A stretch of DNA of 60,000 nucleotides from Tubulanus polymorphus (taxonomy: Eukaryota; Nemertea; Palaeonemertea; Tubulaniformes; Tubulanidae): the NCBI RefSeq assembly GCF_964204645.1, contig NC_134035.1, positions 1,752,001-1,812,000 on the forward strand. Direction: 5' to 3'. This document shows, piece after piece, positions 1 through 12,109 of the stretch (positions are counted from its first letter, which is position 1; each line of letters begins with the position of its first letter). The notes under the pieces were generated by a model, which was not told where the DNA came from, searched no databases, and was given only the letters and a program-made list of their open reading frames with translations. A program made the translations under genes and the position numbers.

Positions 1-497
1 ACTGGCTGTGGTCGATCAATACTGGCTGTAGTCGATCAATACTGGCTGTAGTCGATCAATACTGGCTGTAGTCGATCAATACTGGCTGTAGTCGATCAAT
101 ACTGGCTGTAGTCGATCAATACTGGCTGTAGTCGATCAATACTGGCTGTAGTCGATCAATACTGGCTGTAGTCGATCAATACTGGCTGTAGTCGATCAAT
201 ACTGGCTGTAGTCGATCAATACTGGCTGTAGTCGATCAATACTGGCTGTAGTCGATCAATACTGGCTGTAGTCGATCAATACTGGCTGTAGTCGATCAAT
301 ACTGGCTGTAGTCGATCAATACTGGCTGTGGTCGATCAATACTGGCTGTGGTCGATCAATACTGGCTGTGGTCGATCAATACTGGCTGTAGTCGATCAAT
401 ACTGGCTGTAGTCGATCAATACTGGCTGTAGTAGATCAATACTGGCTGTAGTCGATCAATACTGGCTGTGGTCGATCAATACTGGCTGTAGTCGATC
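1..497. repeat. 20-bp minisatellite, about 25 units
   Basis: Unit actggctgtagtcgatcaat, nearly perfect and running into the left edge of the window, so the array may be longer. The main variant is G for A at unit position 10 (units 1, 17-19 and 24). Confidence 0.97.
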
Positions 498-501
498 TGT
501 T

Positions 502-1115
502 TTGATTTTTTATTGCATTAAACGAGATGACGACGACGACGTCTCTCTTGCGGAGTTCGTGCCTGATGAAATTAGTCTCCGGCGAGATTTGAATTTCAAC
601 AGAATCTAATAATGAAGATGTCGAAGGTAATTCGACGCTAGACGCGTGTGTCAAAATCGTACAATTCTACTATCAACAATTCACGCATTGAACGACGACG
701 CCTGATGTTGATTTCAATGAAAACCTGAGCGATCAAAATTTGATACGCTTAGTTTGTATCTATATATAACCAAACTCCCGACAGATTTATGAAAGAGATT
801 TCCTGAAATAATCATCGTGTGAATGATGTTGATGAGACTTCAGAGCTATATTGGTTTGGTTGTATTTATGCATCTACGACTTGTTTTATGGTTGCATGAT
901 GGCTGCCTGGTGGCCATTTTTAATCCAAAGAACTCCTCTCAGGTTTGTTCTCGTGTTCTAATGAAACTTCACAACAGAGTTGTTGTTTTGGGTATATTGT
1001 TGCATGTCTGTGGTATTTTGAAGATCTCGTCCAATGTGGGCTGAATTCCGCAATGCCTTGTTTTTGCAATATGGCAATAATGATAATGTAGGGTACATGT
1101 GGTCATTGTTCGCAA
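502..1115. other. Left-end stretch without a recognised gene
   Basis: Only short chance frames; none has a recognisable domain or splice-bounded homology. AT-rich unique-looking sequence between the 20-bp array and the MITE at 1119. Confidence 0.6.
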
Positions 1116-1118
1116 TTA

Positions 1119-1803
1119 TGCTAGGTTCACACACACGATTTTTCGTCGAGGAATCGAGCAACTCACAGTCGAGGACAACTATTTTGAAGTGAGTCATGTG
1201 TGTGAACGAAAAAGTTGCTCGATTTTCCTCGACACAACTCTAGTCTCGACTAGTTGAGAGAAATAGAACATGTTCTATTTCTCTCAACTCAGTCGAGGAG
1301 TTGAGAGAAATCTAACCAATCAACATGCAGTATATTCGCGCGCATTTTAATAGTCTTCCTTTCTGGTAAGAGAGGGCAATATATTTCTACAATTTCTACA
1401 ATAAAAGAATAAACCTTTAAAATCTCATCAATCGCATGTCTATCAGATAATTGATATATGAGACTCATGAATTCTCTTTAAAATTTCTGGAGTCAGGCGG
1501 TACCAGGATCCCCTAACACCGGGCATGATATATCCATATGGATGCTGGATAGGCCAAAGTCGTTTTATCACAATTATCTTTTTGATTTCTGCTTAAATTG
1601 CAATTTCTTGTTCATCCTTCTATGCCTTCTATGCACTGCTGCATCTACGCCCAGCTGGAGTTGTGTGAATTAAGCTGTGTGTGTGAACACACATTTTGAC
1701 ACAACTTTGTTTATTTATCTAACCGGGTCAGAAGTTGAGAAATCGAGAAGTTGAGACAACTTCTCAATTTTCTCTTCAAAAAGTTGTGTGTGTGAACCCA
1801 GCA
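1119..1803. mobile_element. Harbinger-type MITE with TTA target duplication
   Basis: Ends are inverted: TGCTAGGTTCACACACAC at 1119 and, on the other strand, TGCTGGGTTCACACACAC ending at 1803. They are flanked by TTA at 1116-1118 and TTA at 1804-1806, the 3-bp duplication typical of PIF/Harbinger elements. No transposase frame. Internal copies of the GTGTGTGAAC terminus near 1198 suggest a nested or composite structure. Confidence 0.75.
1252..1289. repeat. 38-bp perfect palindrome
   Basis: AGTTGAGAGAAATAGAACA followed directly by its exact reverse complement, with no spacer; centre between 1270 and 1271. It lies inside the MITE. Could extrude as a cruciform. Confidence 0.95.
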
Positions 1804-2099
1804 TTAGTAACGCCGTACCGCAGGTCACTGGTCGGTTAATTGCGAGATTTATTTTGTATTATATGAAGACCACCAGGTAACTTGATTTCATTTCGTCACT
1901 GAGCAATCAATGCTGATTCAGGGTCACTAATGAATTGGGTGCCTGTGCACTTCTTCAACTGTTGCTTCGTATCCTGATGAATTTGTTTTCCGCATCCTGA
2001 AAAATTGCGTTTGGCAGATGGTTCGTGTAATTAGGTTTATTTATTCGGCTTTCCCGTGCATCATCGAATAAGCGAAAGGTGCTCTGAAATCATTAGACT

Positions 2100-2405
2100 G
2101 GTCTTAAGTTGTTAGATTGGCTAAAGAACCAAATTAGGCTTAATACTGGTACTAAGTTGTGAGATTGACTAAAGAACCAAAAATGAGCTTAGACGGTCTT
2201 ACGTGAATCGGGCTTAAGTTGTTAGATTGGCTAAAAAACCAAATTAGGCTTAATACTGGTCTTAAGTTGTTAGATTGACTTAATAACCAAAAATGAGCTT
2301 AGACGGTCTTACGTTAATTGGGCTTAAGTTGTTAGATTAGCTATAGAACCAAAATGGGTCTACGCCGGTCTTAAGTTGTTAGATTGGCTCAAGAACGTGG
2401 TCTTA
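2100..2405. repeat. About 110-bp tandem repeat of a dispersed element core
   Basis: Units start near 2100, 2210 and 2320 and carry CTTAAGTTGTTAGATTGGCT and GAACCAAA words. The same words occur in dispersed copies at 5.98-6.28, 27.48-27.62, 30.49-30.60 and 32.43-32.82 kb, so this looks like local amplification of a MITE core. Confidence 0.8.
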
Positions 2406-2891
2406 GACTCTACAATCCTTGACCGTGCAACTGGACTCAATCTACAATGGTTGGTTTGACATTTTGTCTAATTGGACATGGGCCTAATTTGACTCGGGCC
2501 AATGACGCTCACTCGATCGTGGTTATTGCCGTATGTTTTTTTTTCAAACATGAAATTCTACTATGCGCGTGCGTACTGAATGAACTTCTGCGATCCAACT
2601 GCGCATATCAGAAAAACCAATATCGCGATGAGATGATGAAATATCAGCAGCGTTGTCGATGCTGCAGTCAGCCGTCGCCGCGTTATGACAGATTTCTGCT
2701 GAGATTACGCTTATATTGTTGCATTAATCCATTACGCAAATAATTTCGGCTTACCGCAATCCCCGCATAATGCCGACCGTGATAAACTATATCTCACCAA
2801 ACTGCGCTATGGTAAAACTGCGAGTGCAGGTCATTGAAGCGCCATTCTTCTGAACCATGACTGGCGAAACTTTATAGTAAATTGAATCTTA

Positions 2892-3270
2892 AGTTTGACT
2901 TTCAAGATGTGACCGGTTTTACTTCTATCTGACTCCACCCAGTGCTGGTCTCAACTCATAAGTTTGACGGTTAAGATGTGACTGGTTTTACTTTTATCTG
3001 ACTCCACCCAGTGCTGGTCTCAACTCATAAGTTTGACTGTTAAGATGTCACTGGTTTTACTTCTATCTGACTCCACCCAGTGCTGGTCTCAACTCATAAG
3101 TTTGACTGTTAAGATGTGACTGGTTTTAGTTCTGTCTCACTCCACCCAGTGCTGGTCTCAACTCATAAGTTTGACTGTTAAGATGTGACTGGTTTTAGTT
3201 CTGTCTCACTCTACCCAGTGCTGGTCTCAACTCATAAGTTTGACTCTCAGGATGTGACTGGTTTTAGTTG
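2892..3270. repeat. 69-bp tandem repeat, about 5.5 units
   Basis: Units begin AGTTTGACTGTTAAGATGTG and include CTCCACCCAGTGCTGGTCTC; starts at 2892, 2961 and 3030 give a 69-bp period. Units differ by a few substitutions. Confidence 0.93.
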
Positions 3271-3279
3271 AAGATTTTC

Positions 3280-4090
3280 ATGTGACCAAACTGAACCAGT
3301 TCACTTTACTTCATCTAAACTTGTTGGTGACCAAAAAGTCACATTGTTCATAAATAGATTTAGAGAAATTCCCATTCGCATTTGACACTAGACCTTCAGG
3401 CCCATAGCACGAGAAATATGTGGTGGATTTATTGTTTCATTTATTGGAATGGGGCGGACGTTTCCCAGAGAAATCTTGAATATTTGATGCTCAAACATGG
3501 TCTCTGAGCGATTCCCATTGATATAACGAAGGACTAAATAGATAAAGAAATTTGATATGTATTATATTGGGTTGTAATAGTTGTAAATGTAATATGTTTC
3601 AGCATCTTGTAAGATTTAAGATAAGTGGAACTAAAACCTTATACCAAACGGGACCCCAAATGCTACGGCCTGACCTTTGATATCGCGCTGTCGTGACATT
3701 GATAATCGATGTGTTTGAACGGCTTACTCGATCGAGATTCTGTGGGTTCCCTATCGAATTGACATCGTGATTATTAGTTGTATGCAGGCTGTGTTTCGAG
3801 GTGACCATTAGGTCATACATCTGTCTCACTGCCCACAGTCGACCGAAATCATTCCGTATCCAATTATCTGTATCATCCCGTTCGCTCCGACGGTATTGAC
3901 TCGGGATATTATATGTAACTTACATATAGACGTCATTAGCGCTTACTACTGACACTATCTCGGCGATCGCCGTTGATGAAACGTTCTGCGTCGAAAAAAG
4001 AATTAGCACCGGGCTCTTTTTACGCGATCTACAGATGGCCGTCTTTTCCTGTTTGAGAAAAAACAGTACGTTGTATCTCCTCGATTTGCG
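3280..4090. other. Stretch with no recognised gene
   Basis: Short frames on both strands without recognisable motifs. Nothing supported. Confidence 0.6.
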
Positions 4091-4094
4091 TATG

Positions 4095-4525
4095 TCTGTA
4101 TTATTGCGTAGTCGCATCTCCAGCGTCTGTATTATTGCGTAGTCGCATCTCCAGCGTCTGTATTATTGCGTAGTCGCATCTCCAGCGTCTGTATTATCGC
4201 GTAGTCGCATCTCCAGCGTCTGTATTATCGCGTAGTCGCATCTCCAGCGTCTGTATTATCGCGTAGTCGCATCTCCAGCGTCTGTATTATTGCGTAGTCG
4301 CATCTCCAGCGTCTGTATTATTGCGTAGTCGCATCTCCAGCGTCTGTATTATTGCGTAGTCGCATCTCCAGCGTCTGTATTATTGCGTAGTCGCATCTCC
4401 AGCGTCTGTATTATTGCGTAGTCGCATCTCCAGCGTCTGTATTATTGCGTAGTCGCATCTCCAGCGTCTGTATTATTGCGTAGTCGCATCTCCAGCGTCT
4501 GTATTATTGCGTAGTCGCATCTCCG
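4095..4525. repeat. 31-bp minisatellite, about 14 units
   Basis: Unit contains TCTGTATTATTGCGTAGTCG and CATCTCCAGCG. Variation is a single T/C (attg versus atcg), with the C form clustered in consecutive units, consistent with unequal exchange or slippage. Confidence 0.96.
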
Positions 4526-4529
4526 CTGT

Positions 4530-5010
4530 ATTATTGCTTGTCTACGGCAGCCCGATTCGAGACATTCCGGGATATAACCAATCCGATGTGATGAGAGATT
4601 CGTGCCGTGATTTTTTGAGCCGGCTCTCGACGCCAGATCCCATAATCCCCGTAAACAGAGTCCCTCGAGTAGATCGCTGGTTGCCAGTTATAGTGAAGAC
4701 TGGATTTGTACGATCTTCACTACATCCAAGCGTTCCAGGGCCCCGGATCCAGGGTGTGCGTAGACGGTATTTTTCCTAGTTACAGGGGAAATATGTCTTG
4801 AAAAGGGCACCATTTGACAAGTTGTATGATGAATGATGGAGTCTAAAATCCATTGCTTAAGATGCCCTATGACTTAAGGTTATATGCATGGGAGCTGACA
4901 ATGGCAGAAAAGAGGCTCGAGGTGCAGCATTAAGGCTTTCAACATTGATGATATGTCGATTGAGTTTAAAATACTTGTGACGTCGCTTTACATTTTTTGA
5001 GGGTACTTCC
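4530..5010. other. Stretch with no recognised gene
   Basis: A 90-codon frame on the plus strand starts within the 31-bp array and runs out at 4779; it has no recognisable domain and is most likely chance. Confidence 0.55.
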
Positions 5011-5015
5011 AAAAT

Positions 5016-5524
5016 AACCTCAGCATCCATGGCATTGCCAGTATCTGAGTAACTTCAGCATCCATGGCATTGCCGATATCTGAGTGACTTCAGCATCCAT
5101 GGCATTGCCGATATCTGAGTAACTTCAGCATCCATGGCATTGCCAATATCTGAGTAACTTCAGCATCCATGGCATTGCCGATATCTGAGTAACTTCAGCA
5201 TTAATGGCATGTCCGATATCTGAGTAACTTTAGCACTAATGGCATTGCCAATATCTGAGTAACTTTAGCACTAATGGCATTGCCAATATCTGAGTAACTT
5301 CAGCATCCATGGCATGTCCGATATCTGAGTAACTTTAGCATTAATGGCATTGCCGATATCTGAGTAACTTTAGCACTAATGGCATTGCCGATATCTGAGT
5401 AACTTTAGCACTAATGGCATTGCCGATATCTGAGTAACTTTTGCACTAATGGCATTGCCGATATCTGAGTAACTTCAGCATTAATGGCATGTCCGATATC
5501 TGAGTAACTTCAGCATCCATGGCA
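5016..5524. repeat. 35-bp minisatellite, about 14 units
   Basis: Unit words AACTTCAGCATCCATGGCAT and TGCCGATATCTGAGT. Variants (CATCCATGG, CATTAATGG, CACTAATGG) fall into runs, giving a mosaic of sub-types. Confidence 0.95.
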
Positions 5525-5984
5525 CAGTCCCACTTAAGTTTCCTCGTGGAAGATGAACCGATTTCACACGATATAGTTATTTCAAACTCATAAAATGTGG
5601 AACTAGATCTAGGTGTGTAAAGCTGAGTATTACCTATTGTTGCTCGCTTTATAGCTTTTCGATTTTATACGCAGCATTAAAAAAAGCGAACGTTCAATAA
5701 ATGAAACTTGTTGCGAAGACGACGATGTAATAAAATACAGCTGTTTCCGTCGTTTCATATTTCAAGCAGGTGACACGCCTCGAACGCAATTAGTTCTCTT
5801 TCTGACGAGTTTCTACTTTTTTTCCGTTAGGCTGAAGTTTTTTTCCTCGCGTAATTTGCTCTGCTGAATAGCTAATGAATACTGGGACCAGTTGGTGCGC
5901 GTGATAACTCGCGTCCGAGATTGGTTCTTAAATCATAATACACTGCTAAAGCTAGTTGCATAGACGAGACGTCGGAGCCTGTCT

Positions 5985-6285
5985 AAACTCATTTTGATTA
6001 TATCGCCAATCTAACAATATACGTCCAGTCTAAGCTCATTGTGATTCCATAGCGAATCTAACAACTTAAGATCAGTCTGAGATCATTTTGGTTCTATAGC
6101 CAATCTAACAACTTACGATAGATCTTGAATTTTTTAAGGTATTTTTGTTTTTAATTCATTAACTGCGCTACACAAATTGGTGACCGTTATACAGAATTTT
6201 TACAGAATATTTAAACCTCAAGATTAGTCTAAGTTTTGAATGGTCTCAAGTTTAAGCCATGACCGGAATGGGCCCCAGGTAATTT
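5985..6285. mobile_element. Dispersed CTTAAG/CCAATCTAACAA-type MITE fragments
   Basis: Three reverse-oriented copies of the GCCAATCTAACAACTTAAGA core and an end segment TTAAGCCATGACCGGAATGGGCCCC at about 6260-6284, matching the end of the complete copy at 27.48 kb. Confidence 0.6.
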
Positions 6286-6289
6286 AAGC

Positions 6290-6898
6290 CTACGCTGAAG
6301 AGCTAACATGTGAGGTTTCTGTTGAATGTCGAATTCTGTGTCTCTCAATGACAAAAGTATTTTTAAGCATCAGAATGTACAGAGAAAGTAAGGTATATGT
6401 ATATACAGTTGTGCGTGCGTGCCATTCAGATAATGAAGTTAATATTTGCGTTGTTGCAACGTTGTGTACATTGAATGACCTACTGTCGTATACAGGTTGA
6501 CACACGGCTGACGTACGCTCATTCGTAGTCGGTGCTCGCTCCACGTTTCGTCCGTCCTCCTCCTGATGATCGCGTCAAGTTTACGGATAAAAACGTCGAT
6601 CAACTTGTCCCTTAAGAAATCGAACTCGTACATTTGTAATTCTAAGTCGAAGTATAGTGTCTATAGGGAATTACTCGTCCAATTTGTAGCTGTCCATTCG
6701 TCCTATTCCCAGCTGTATTCGCTCCTCATAGTAAGACACAACATGTATTATACAGGTTCCACAATTACTATACGCCTTATGAGGCATTGTTTCGGAGAAA
6801 TCTGATGATGAAACCATTTTTACAGTTGCTGGCCAGTCTTTAGCTATCGATTCACTTGTGTACCTCTAGCTTAAGCTTATTCGTCTGGATAAACTTAA
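6290..6898. other. Stretch with no recognised gene
   Basis: Overlapping 60-80 codon frames on both strands, none with recognisable domains. Nothing supported. Confidence 0.55.
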
Positions 6899-6899
6899 A

Positions 6900-7089
6900 G
6901 ACAAATAGTACTTTGTAGGTTAACTCGATTTCATTGAAAGTACAAGCTTTCGCCACTAGTACATCGTAGCTTCATCAGGTACCCACTTAGCTTCATCATT
7001 ACCCACTTAGCTGATGAAGCTACTATGCACTACAAGCGGAAGTTCAAACTTGCAACAAAATCTAGTTAACCTACTAAGTACTATTTGTC
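6900..7089. mobile_element. Foldback element with about 38-bp inverted ends
   Basis: Left end GACAAATAGTACTTTGTAGG pairs with the right end, which reads GACAAATAGTACTTAGTAGG on the minus strand; pairing continues through GTTAACTCGATTT versus GTTAACTAGATTT. The interior repeats a TAGCTTCATCA word in both orientations. No coding capacity. Confidence 0.75.
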
Positions 7090-7094
7090 CTCAC

Positions 7095-8490
7095 TGATTC
7101 AATAAAATAGGATGGAATATGTTTAATTGATTGACATAAATACGGTCGACTAAGAGCACAAAAACAAAACCAAGATTACGGGAATTAGACGAGTTAATGC
7201 AGATTACATTAGCAGGAACATCAAGTTTACACTGCTCCACAATTCTTTATTCTTGTAGTCAAGAAAACGGTATCCCTGAAGATGACTATTAGGATATACA
7301 TGTAGTTGAAACGTTGAATAAACCACTAACTCAAGTAATCCAGTATCCCTGAAGATGACTTTGAGGATATAGTCGAAATTTTGAACTGATATTTGCTCAA
7401 GGAAACGTTTCAGAGTCTATTTTTCATTCTTATTTGTGGGATGATGTTATATTTTCTATCTACTCGACAGGGTAATTCATCAATTGTTTTATAATGGATT
7501 TGTTTTCGTAGTTGTTCCAGTCATTGATTGCGTCATTTGTTAAACACACTCGACGACGACGACGATGATGAATCTATGCAGCTGTTGCATAGTTAATAAC
7601 GCGGACAATCCGCGAACAAATGACGAATTGAAATTCTATTCTGGCTTGTGTCGTTCGTTCGGGATGAAAACCTGACGACTCGGATATCGAATGACAAATG
7701 TACGTCTATTACCCACCAGTACATTGGGTGTGACCGTGAATTATTAATCAGTTGTATATTTATTTCCAATCAGACGGCTAATATCGGTTTTATGTTCGTG
7801 TAATTGCGGTCATTATTGACTCTGAACGTTTGACTTGATGCGGTTGTTAATATAAACATATACATAACCTATTATTTATATTTGTATTGTTGTTATTGTA
7901 AAGGTGTGGTTGATCTTGGTTTAAATTTTCAATTTATCTCCAGCACATTAGGGTATTGATTATTCAACAATTGAAGAGTTTTAAAAAGTGACCAACCAAA
8001 CAGGACTAAGTACCCTAGAAACATGGTGGCTTGCAACTGTGGAATAGTTGATCATCAAGTTTCTTCGAAAAAAGTCCCTCACTACGATCGGACTTGCTAA
8101 ATCATCACCTCACCTGTACATTGTAAACAGACGTAATTTGCGATTCAGTCATCGCTGATGGGAATAAATTGTTTGAGAACGAAAATTATTAATCTCGCTT
8201 TGTTGTCTTATCGAGCAGGTTTGTTGGCGGCGGCGACGTTCATCGCTATTCATGGAGGACAGAAACGCTTCATAAAACATGTATTCAATTAAGACTCATC
8301 TGTGATGGCGCCTCCGCTGCTGCTATGCATAAGTTAAAGGTAGTCGCACCGGCCACCCATCCACCCACCCACCTACATTAGCAACAAAACAACTCTTCCT
8401 CTGAGGTTAATCAGAATATTAATTTGCTGTGAAATCTGGATTCAGAATTGAAATTCCCTCCAGTTTCCAGTTTTTTCTCGACTCCATGGT
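7095..8490. other. Stretch without a gene; possible regulatory block at 8165-8345
   Basis: No coding exon seen. 7267-7375 has two copies of the word TATCCCTGAAGATGACT, also met at 18.48 kb. 7915-7975 is a fragment of the TTAA-flanked MITE family (TTATCTCCAGCAC). The less repetitive block 8165-8345 contains CTTTGTTGTC and TATGCATAA, resembling Sox and POU sites. Confidence 0.4.
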
Positions 8491-8499
8491 CCACCTTTG

Positions 8500-8753
8500 A
8501 ATATACTAATATTCTGACATAAATGAATAGTCCAAATGTGTGTTATATAATGGGGCATACTTCTTTATTGCATCTACACTGCAGTGCGGTGTATCGTAAA
8601 TGTCTAATATTTCTCCATGTTTGACAGATGCTGATATCTTTCAACTGAAATAAAAACGAGTTTCTTATTTCATTGATACACTGCGATACGGCGTACTAAT
8701 TAACTCCCTCACTGATTTGTACACTGCCATTCGGTGTAGAAGCATTGAAAGTG
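8500..8753. mobile_element. Degenerate copy of the TTAA/CCCTTTCAG MITE
   Basis: Contains CTACACTGCAGTGCGGTGTATCG, TTTGACAGATGCTG and ends GCATTGAAAGTG followed by TTAA. The left end is not clear. Confidence 0.6.
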
Positions 8754-8759
8754 TTAATA

Positions 8760-10400
8760 CTGGAAGTCGACTTGTGCGAGAAACCAGAGACCGATAAAAA
8801 GTGACATTCAGGTGTCGTCTGCCAGCAATTCTAACAGTCAAATTGTTCCGTGTTTTTTGTCGTTCGTCGACGAAAGCGTTCCTTCGCAATCAGGGGGTCG
8901 AGGTGAAGGTCATGCGCTCCATTGGTTATTAACGGTTTTTTTTCTACCGTTCGCGGCCGCTGCCTCGGAAGCGATTATCCATCGTCGTCAACGGCAACTA
9001 GAAAATGACGACTGTCAGAAGTCGTAGGACCGATCGAATGTCGTCGTTGATGAGGTTGTAAACTGATTGTAAAATTGATTTCTATCACCGCGTTGGTTTA
9101 TACCAGGACGACGCGCATTATTGTAAATAATTGGATATTTTTACCGCTTTGTCAATAGTAAATAGACAGAACGACGCGATTCAGATTAATTTCTATGGGC
9201 GGATCCAGTCAGGCCTATCCTTGGAATTTTTACCTCTCATATTTTGTCTATGGCACTTACCTATAGGATTTTTCTTAGGGCATTATTACGGCGTACCCTT
9301 GTGGACCTTATACGAATCTGTGAAAATTCATTTATACCCCGTTAGATCGATAAAAAAATAGATAGTTTGTAGGTTTTGTCTTCATGGATTTGTATGTGCT
9401 TGTTTTCTATTGTCACTGTCATCAATTTTGGAGCAATACGGCATTCAAGATAAAAATATCAATTCGAAAGGTTACGCAAATGTCAATGTCATTTTATGCC
9501 GTATTGAAGGGTAAGTATCCCTGATTAGGGACAAGTCTGTAAGTAATCGGTTCTATTTCCAGTCCTTCCCTCGAGTCCGAACCGTGATTTTCTGTTAGTA
9601 AATGCGTATGTATTCGGTATCAACTTGTCAGATTGTGATCGATAAAGTAGATATTAGATGTGTATTTTCACTGACTGACTGTGTACGGATAGCTGTAGGG
9701 TGACAACACAACCTGCAGCTGTTTATCTGATAATTTATCAAATAACTTTGTGTACTACTGTACAGAACAGGAGAACGACTTTCTTTTAACTCCCATATCC
9801 AGGTACAACATTGTGGATTTGCTGTGCTTACAAGAAAATTCCAAGTAATGACCATGGCAATCGAACACAAAAGTACCACTGTCGCAGTCAATAGAGCTTA
9901 TGAGGCCAGATGCCAGTCCTAGACCTCTTTATAATTACAATAAATCCATAGCCAAACCTTAACCCTCTAGATCCTAAACCCAAACCTTAACTACATGTGC
10001 TAGGTGTGAGGGTCTTAAAATGAGGGTCTTTTTTTCAGGGGGAGGGCAAATTTATTAGAAAAAATTGCATTCAGGCAGTACTGTATTGACAAGAAAGGCC
10101 CTTTTTTAGGCATTTTCAACAAAAGTGTGACTTTTATAGATAGATTGTGACTTTGTTTTATAGAATATTCCGGTGCTTCTTATGATATGAAGGGCAGATG
10201 GATTAAAGTGTTTTGGGTCTTACAACACTCATAAAACCCCGTGAATCCTACCGATCAATCACTGGCTCGCTTTCTATCCCTGAAACAAGTGTTAGTTATC
10301 AACAAGTTGATGTTGACTAGTGACACTTATTGCCCTCTCCCACATATCATCCTTTACCCGTTTCCGTCGTGGAGCTGCCACTCGCCTTCATTTTCCCACC
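8760..10400. other. Stretch with no recognised gene
   Basis: Several 70-90 codon frames but none with a domain, splice context or homology I recognise. Short GGGTCTT-rich and CTAGGTGTGAG words near 10.0 kb recur at 38.4 kb, suggesting old repeats. Confidence 0.5.
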
Positions 10401-10404
10401 CTCG

Positions 10405-10482
10405 CTCTCCGCTACACCCCTCCCTCGCTGCACCACCCCTCCTTCGCCGCACCACCCCTCCCTCGCCGCACCACCCCGTGTA
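10405..10482. repeat. Pyrimidine-rich minisatellite, about 20-bp unit
   Basis: Three to four units built on CTCGCCGCACCACCCCTCC. Its lack of stops produces overlapping frames in all three phases, which are not genes. Confidence 0.85.
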
Positions 10483-10489
10483 AAAACCC

Positions 10490-12100
10490 ATCTCACCGCC
10501 ACACTCTCAATCCTCATCATTTCTGAAAGCTATCGTGAAAATTTCCCGTCGGGAGATTGATTGATTATTGTAAATTTCCGGCTAGACAATTGCATTTATG
10601 TCGAGAAATATTTCTAGACATAACGAATGCACCATGACTACTGTCTGTAGATCAGCGCGTAATCGCACGACAAACATTGTTTTGAAAATATTTCGACTCA
10701 AACATTGTTTCACAGCAACAGTTAGGCCGCTGTTAGACACATACATCATATGAGTGGTCATTCACCTGACCTGGGAGAGTTGGGGAATTCTTTTTTCTTT
10801 TTTATAAAATCTAAAAATCAGTGAAAAAAGTCAATAAACCGGCTCTAGGGGATTCGTGAGTGGGCGGAAAGTGGCGCCACCCGGTTCAAACTCAATTTAA
10901 AAAAGTGAAATTTGATTTATTTGAAGACATAATTTTTGACATTAATTCACATCGCCGATAGACGAAACGAGCAGTTATACGCTATCTCACATTTACGGAT
11001 AGGTGTCGATATGGCTTCGTTACTTCTGAACGTCTCGCAGTTGTTTGGGTTTAATAGTTCACTTCTTCGCCGGTTCTAGATTTCGAAGTCGAAAATTAGT
11101 CTCATTAAGTCGTCTCCGATTTTGATTTCTTTGACAGTTTTTAGAGTTTTTTTTTTTCGTGCATAACTTGTTGAAACCGGCGTGAACTTAACGTCGAAAA
11201 CACAAAATCTGTTTATCGTTTCGACATTTTTTTCGCCATATAGGCATCATTTACCTAGGGGTGCTAAAGTATATTTTTCAGGATATGCCCAAAAATTTGC
11301 CCGTGTATCCATCGCAGCGAGGACACAACAGATTATTCACTCCGGAGAGATCCACTCGCTGGCCCCGAACTCTGGTTACATTGTCGAGCGATCAGATTTT
11401 GTAAACCAATAGGATGCATTGTTGATATCAGGGGTATAGCCGGGCGTACAACGTCGAAATATCGATATTGATTGGAAGTATTACACTCGTGTACCTCTAG
11501 ACTTAGCCTGTCGCACACGACACAGACGACAGGTAACAGGAGGCAGACGCATTTTTTTTTAAACGTTTTCCTTTGTCTTGTGCTTTAACGAGAAACATGT
11601 TTCCGAGATATGAAGATATTTGATTCTGTGTTTCTCATGCGTCTTATGCGTTGTATAAGTCATTAATATGTTACTAGTCTAATGGCGGAATTTGTTTATT
11701 TCGATCTGATGAATGAATTGTCTCGCGAGTGTAGTTCCAGCGTGAACGTGGTCAGCATGTTTTAGTTTGAGCTGTTTTCTTATAATGGAGGATGTGTGTA
11801 GTTTAATGCGATATATTTATCGCTCATCCATTTCCTCTGACGCTTTAAAATACGCGTTAACTAGATGTTCTACTGGTTGTGAGTTGAGAGTTTCACGCGT
11901 TACAGAGTTCAGTCACGTTGCTGCTGCTCCCCTTGACAAAATATTACCTTACATCGTCGTTAAAACTTTAACTCTTTCCGCGAACTGGCTATGTATCAAC
12001 ATATAGAATTCATACTTAGAAGCTACTGCGGCAATAGAGGATTCCACTTGTGACGAGCAAGGATCAGCCTGGTTCAGCTAGTAGATATTCCGGAATGAAG
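10490..12100. other. Stretch with no recognised gene
   Basis: No exon or repeat family stands out, apart from the segment near 12025-12085 (GGATTCCACTTGTGACGAGC) related to segments at 30.97 kb and, inverted, at 37.57 kb. Confidence 0.5.
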
Positions 12101-12109
12101 TACTTTTAA

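Noticed and set aside
1-497. Telomeric or centromeric satellite
   Set aside because: The 20-bp unit is not a telomere repeat, and the array is too short within this window to call a centromeric satellite.
1-5524. CRISPR-like regular arrays
   Set aside because: Units are contiguous tandem repeats without unique spacers, and the window is animal DNA.
10241-10560. Three overlapping 68-80 codon frames in one place
   Set aside because: All come from a stop-poor CCT/CAC-rich minisatellite open in every phase; composition is Pro/His/Ser only.
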